Shown: positions 6,523 through 6,623 of the stretch, piece by piece
Layout: every line of letters begins with the position of its first letter
How positions within the stretch are numbered: the stretch's first letter is position 1
Assembly: GCA_947302185.1 (NCBI GenBank)
Contig: CAMYVI010000144.1
Coordinates: forward strand, 1-6,623
Length of the DNA stretch: 6,623 nucleotides
Origin: an uncultured Lachnospiraceae bacterium
GTDB taxonomy: Bacteria; Bacillota_A; Clostridia; Lachnospirales; Lachnospiraceae
Direction: 5' to 3'
The notes under the pieces: generated by a model
The model's database searches: none
What the model was told of the DNA's origin: nothing
The model's input: the letters and a program-made list of their open reading frames with translations, nothing else
Position numbers and translations under genes: made by a program

Positions 6523-6623
6523 ATGAAACTCATCTTTATAAGACACGGAAAAACGCAAGGGAATCTCGAGTCCCGCTACGTAGGTCGCACAGACCAGCCC
6601 CTCTGCGCAGAAGGACGTGAAGA
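6523..6623 (+). CDS. cobC: Histidine phosphatase, probably alpha-ribazole phosphatase CobC (partial, 3' end cut by window)
   Basis: Only the first 33 full codons are in the window. The start has GGAG at 6513-6516 with 6-base spacing. The N-terminus reads MKLIFIRHGKTQGN, with the RHG catalytic motif at residues 7-9. His8 would be the phosphorylated residue, and Arg7 would bind phosphate. It continues RYVGRTDQPLCAEG, the second conserved block of the phosphoglycerate-mutase-like branch. In cobalamin gene clusters, members of this family remove the phosphate from alpha-ribazole-5'-phosphate or adenosylcobalamin-5'-phosphate. The position directly after cobS is the main reason for calling it CobC. 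The family is broad and most of the protein is missing, so another substrate is possible. Confidence 0.85.
   Translation, partial: MKLIFIRHGKTQGNLESRYVGRTDQPLCAEGRE

Noticed and set aside
1..6623. CRISPR arrays, tRNA or rRNA genes, insertion sequences, attachment sites
   Set aside because: No regularly spaced repeats, no tRNA-like or rRNA-like sequence, and no transposase or integrase motifs were seen on either strand.

Overview
The window looks like a stretch of chromosome from a gut-type Firmicute of the class Clostridia, most likely near the Lachnospiraceae. The reasons are moderate GC content, GGAG-type ribosome binding sites, a very large modular exported protein built from repeats typical of clostridial surface proteins, and a cobS gene followed by a histidine-phosphatase gene. 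This assignment is inferred from gene content; no 16S or other marker gene is present. All supported genes read on the + strand.

Positions 1-156 are ambiguous. The first 60 bases are about 82% AT. After that comes a stretch open in two + frames, with several small inverted repeats. It is either the tail of an upstream gene, a leader, or the missing N-terminus of the next gene. Positions 157-1473 encode a charged 438-residue protein of no family I recognise. A 74-base gap with a good ribosome binding site leads to 1548-5444, a 1298-residue exported surface protein. This has a signal peptide, a degenerate IdeS/Mac-like cysteine-protease domain, Ig-like and InlB-type repeat modules, three YDG/MBG-like modules, a Pro/Thr/Ala/Gly stalk and a C-terminal membrane anchor. 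The two genes may be co-transcribed.

A strong rho-independent terminator (5489-5541) closes that unit, and a promoter-like sequence (5549-5577) opens the next. This second unit holds cobS (5604-6380), for the final joining step of adenosylcobalamin synthesis. After a 142-base gap come the first 34 codons of a histidine phosphatase, probably the alpha-ribazole phosphatase CobC, cut by the window edge. The two cobalamin genes plausibly work together: CobC dephosphorylates the product of CobS, or its alpha-ribazole phosphate precursor. Nothing links them to the surface protein except position.

The most notable observation is in the surface protein. Its N-terminal domain aligns with the IgG-cleaving protease IdeS around all catalytic positions, but Ser stands at the nucleophilic Cys, Cys at the catalytic His, and Asn at one of the two Asp residues. 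It appears to be an exported pseudo-protease.
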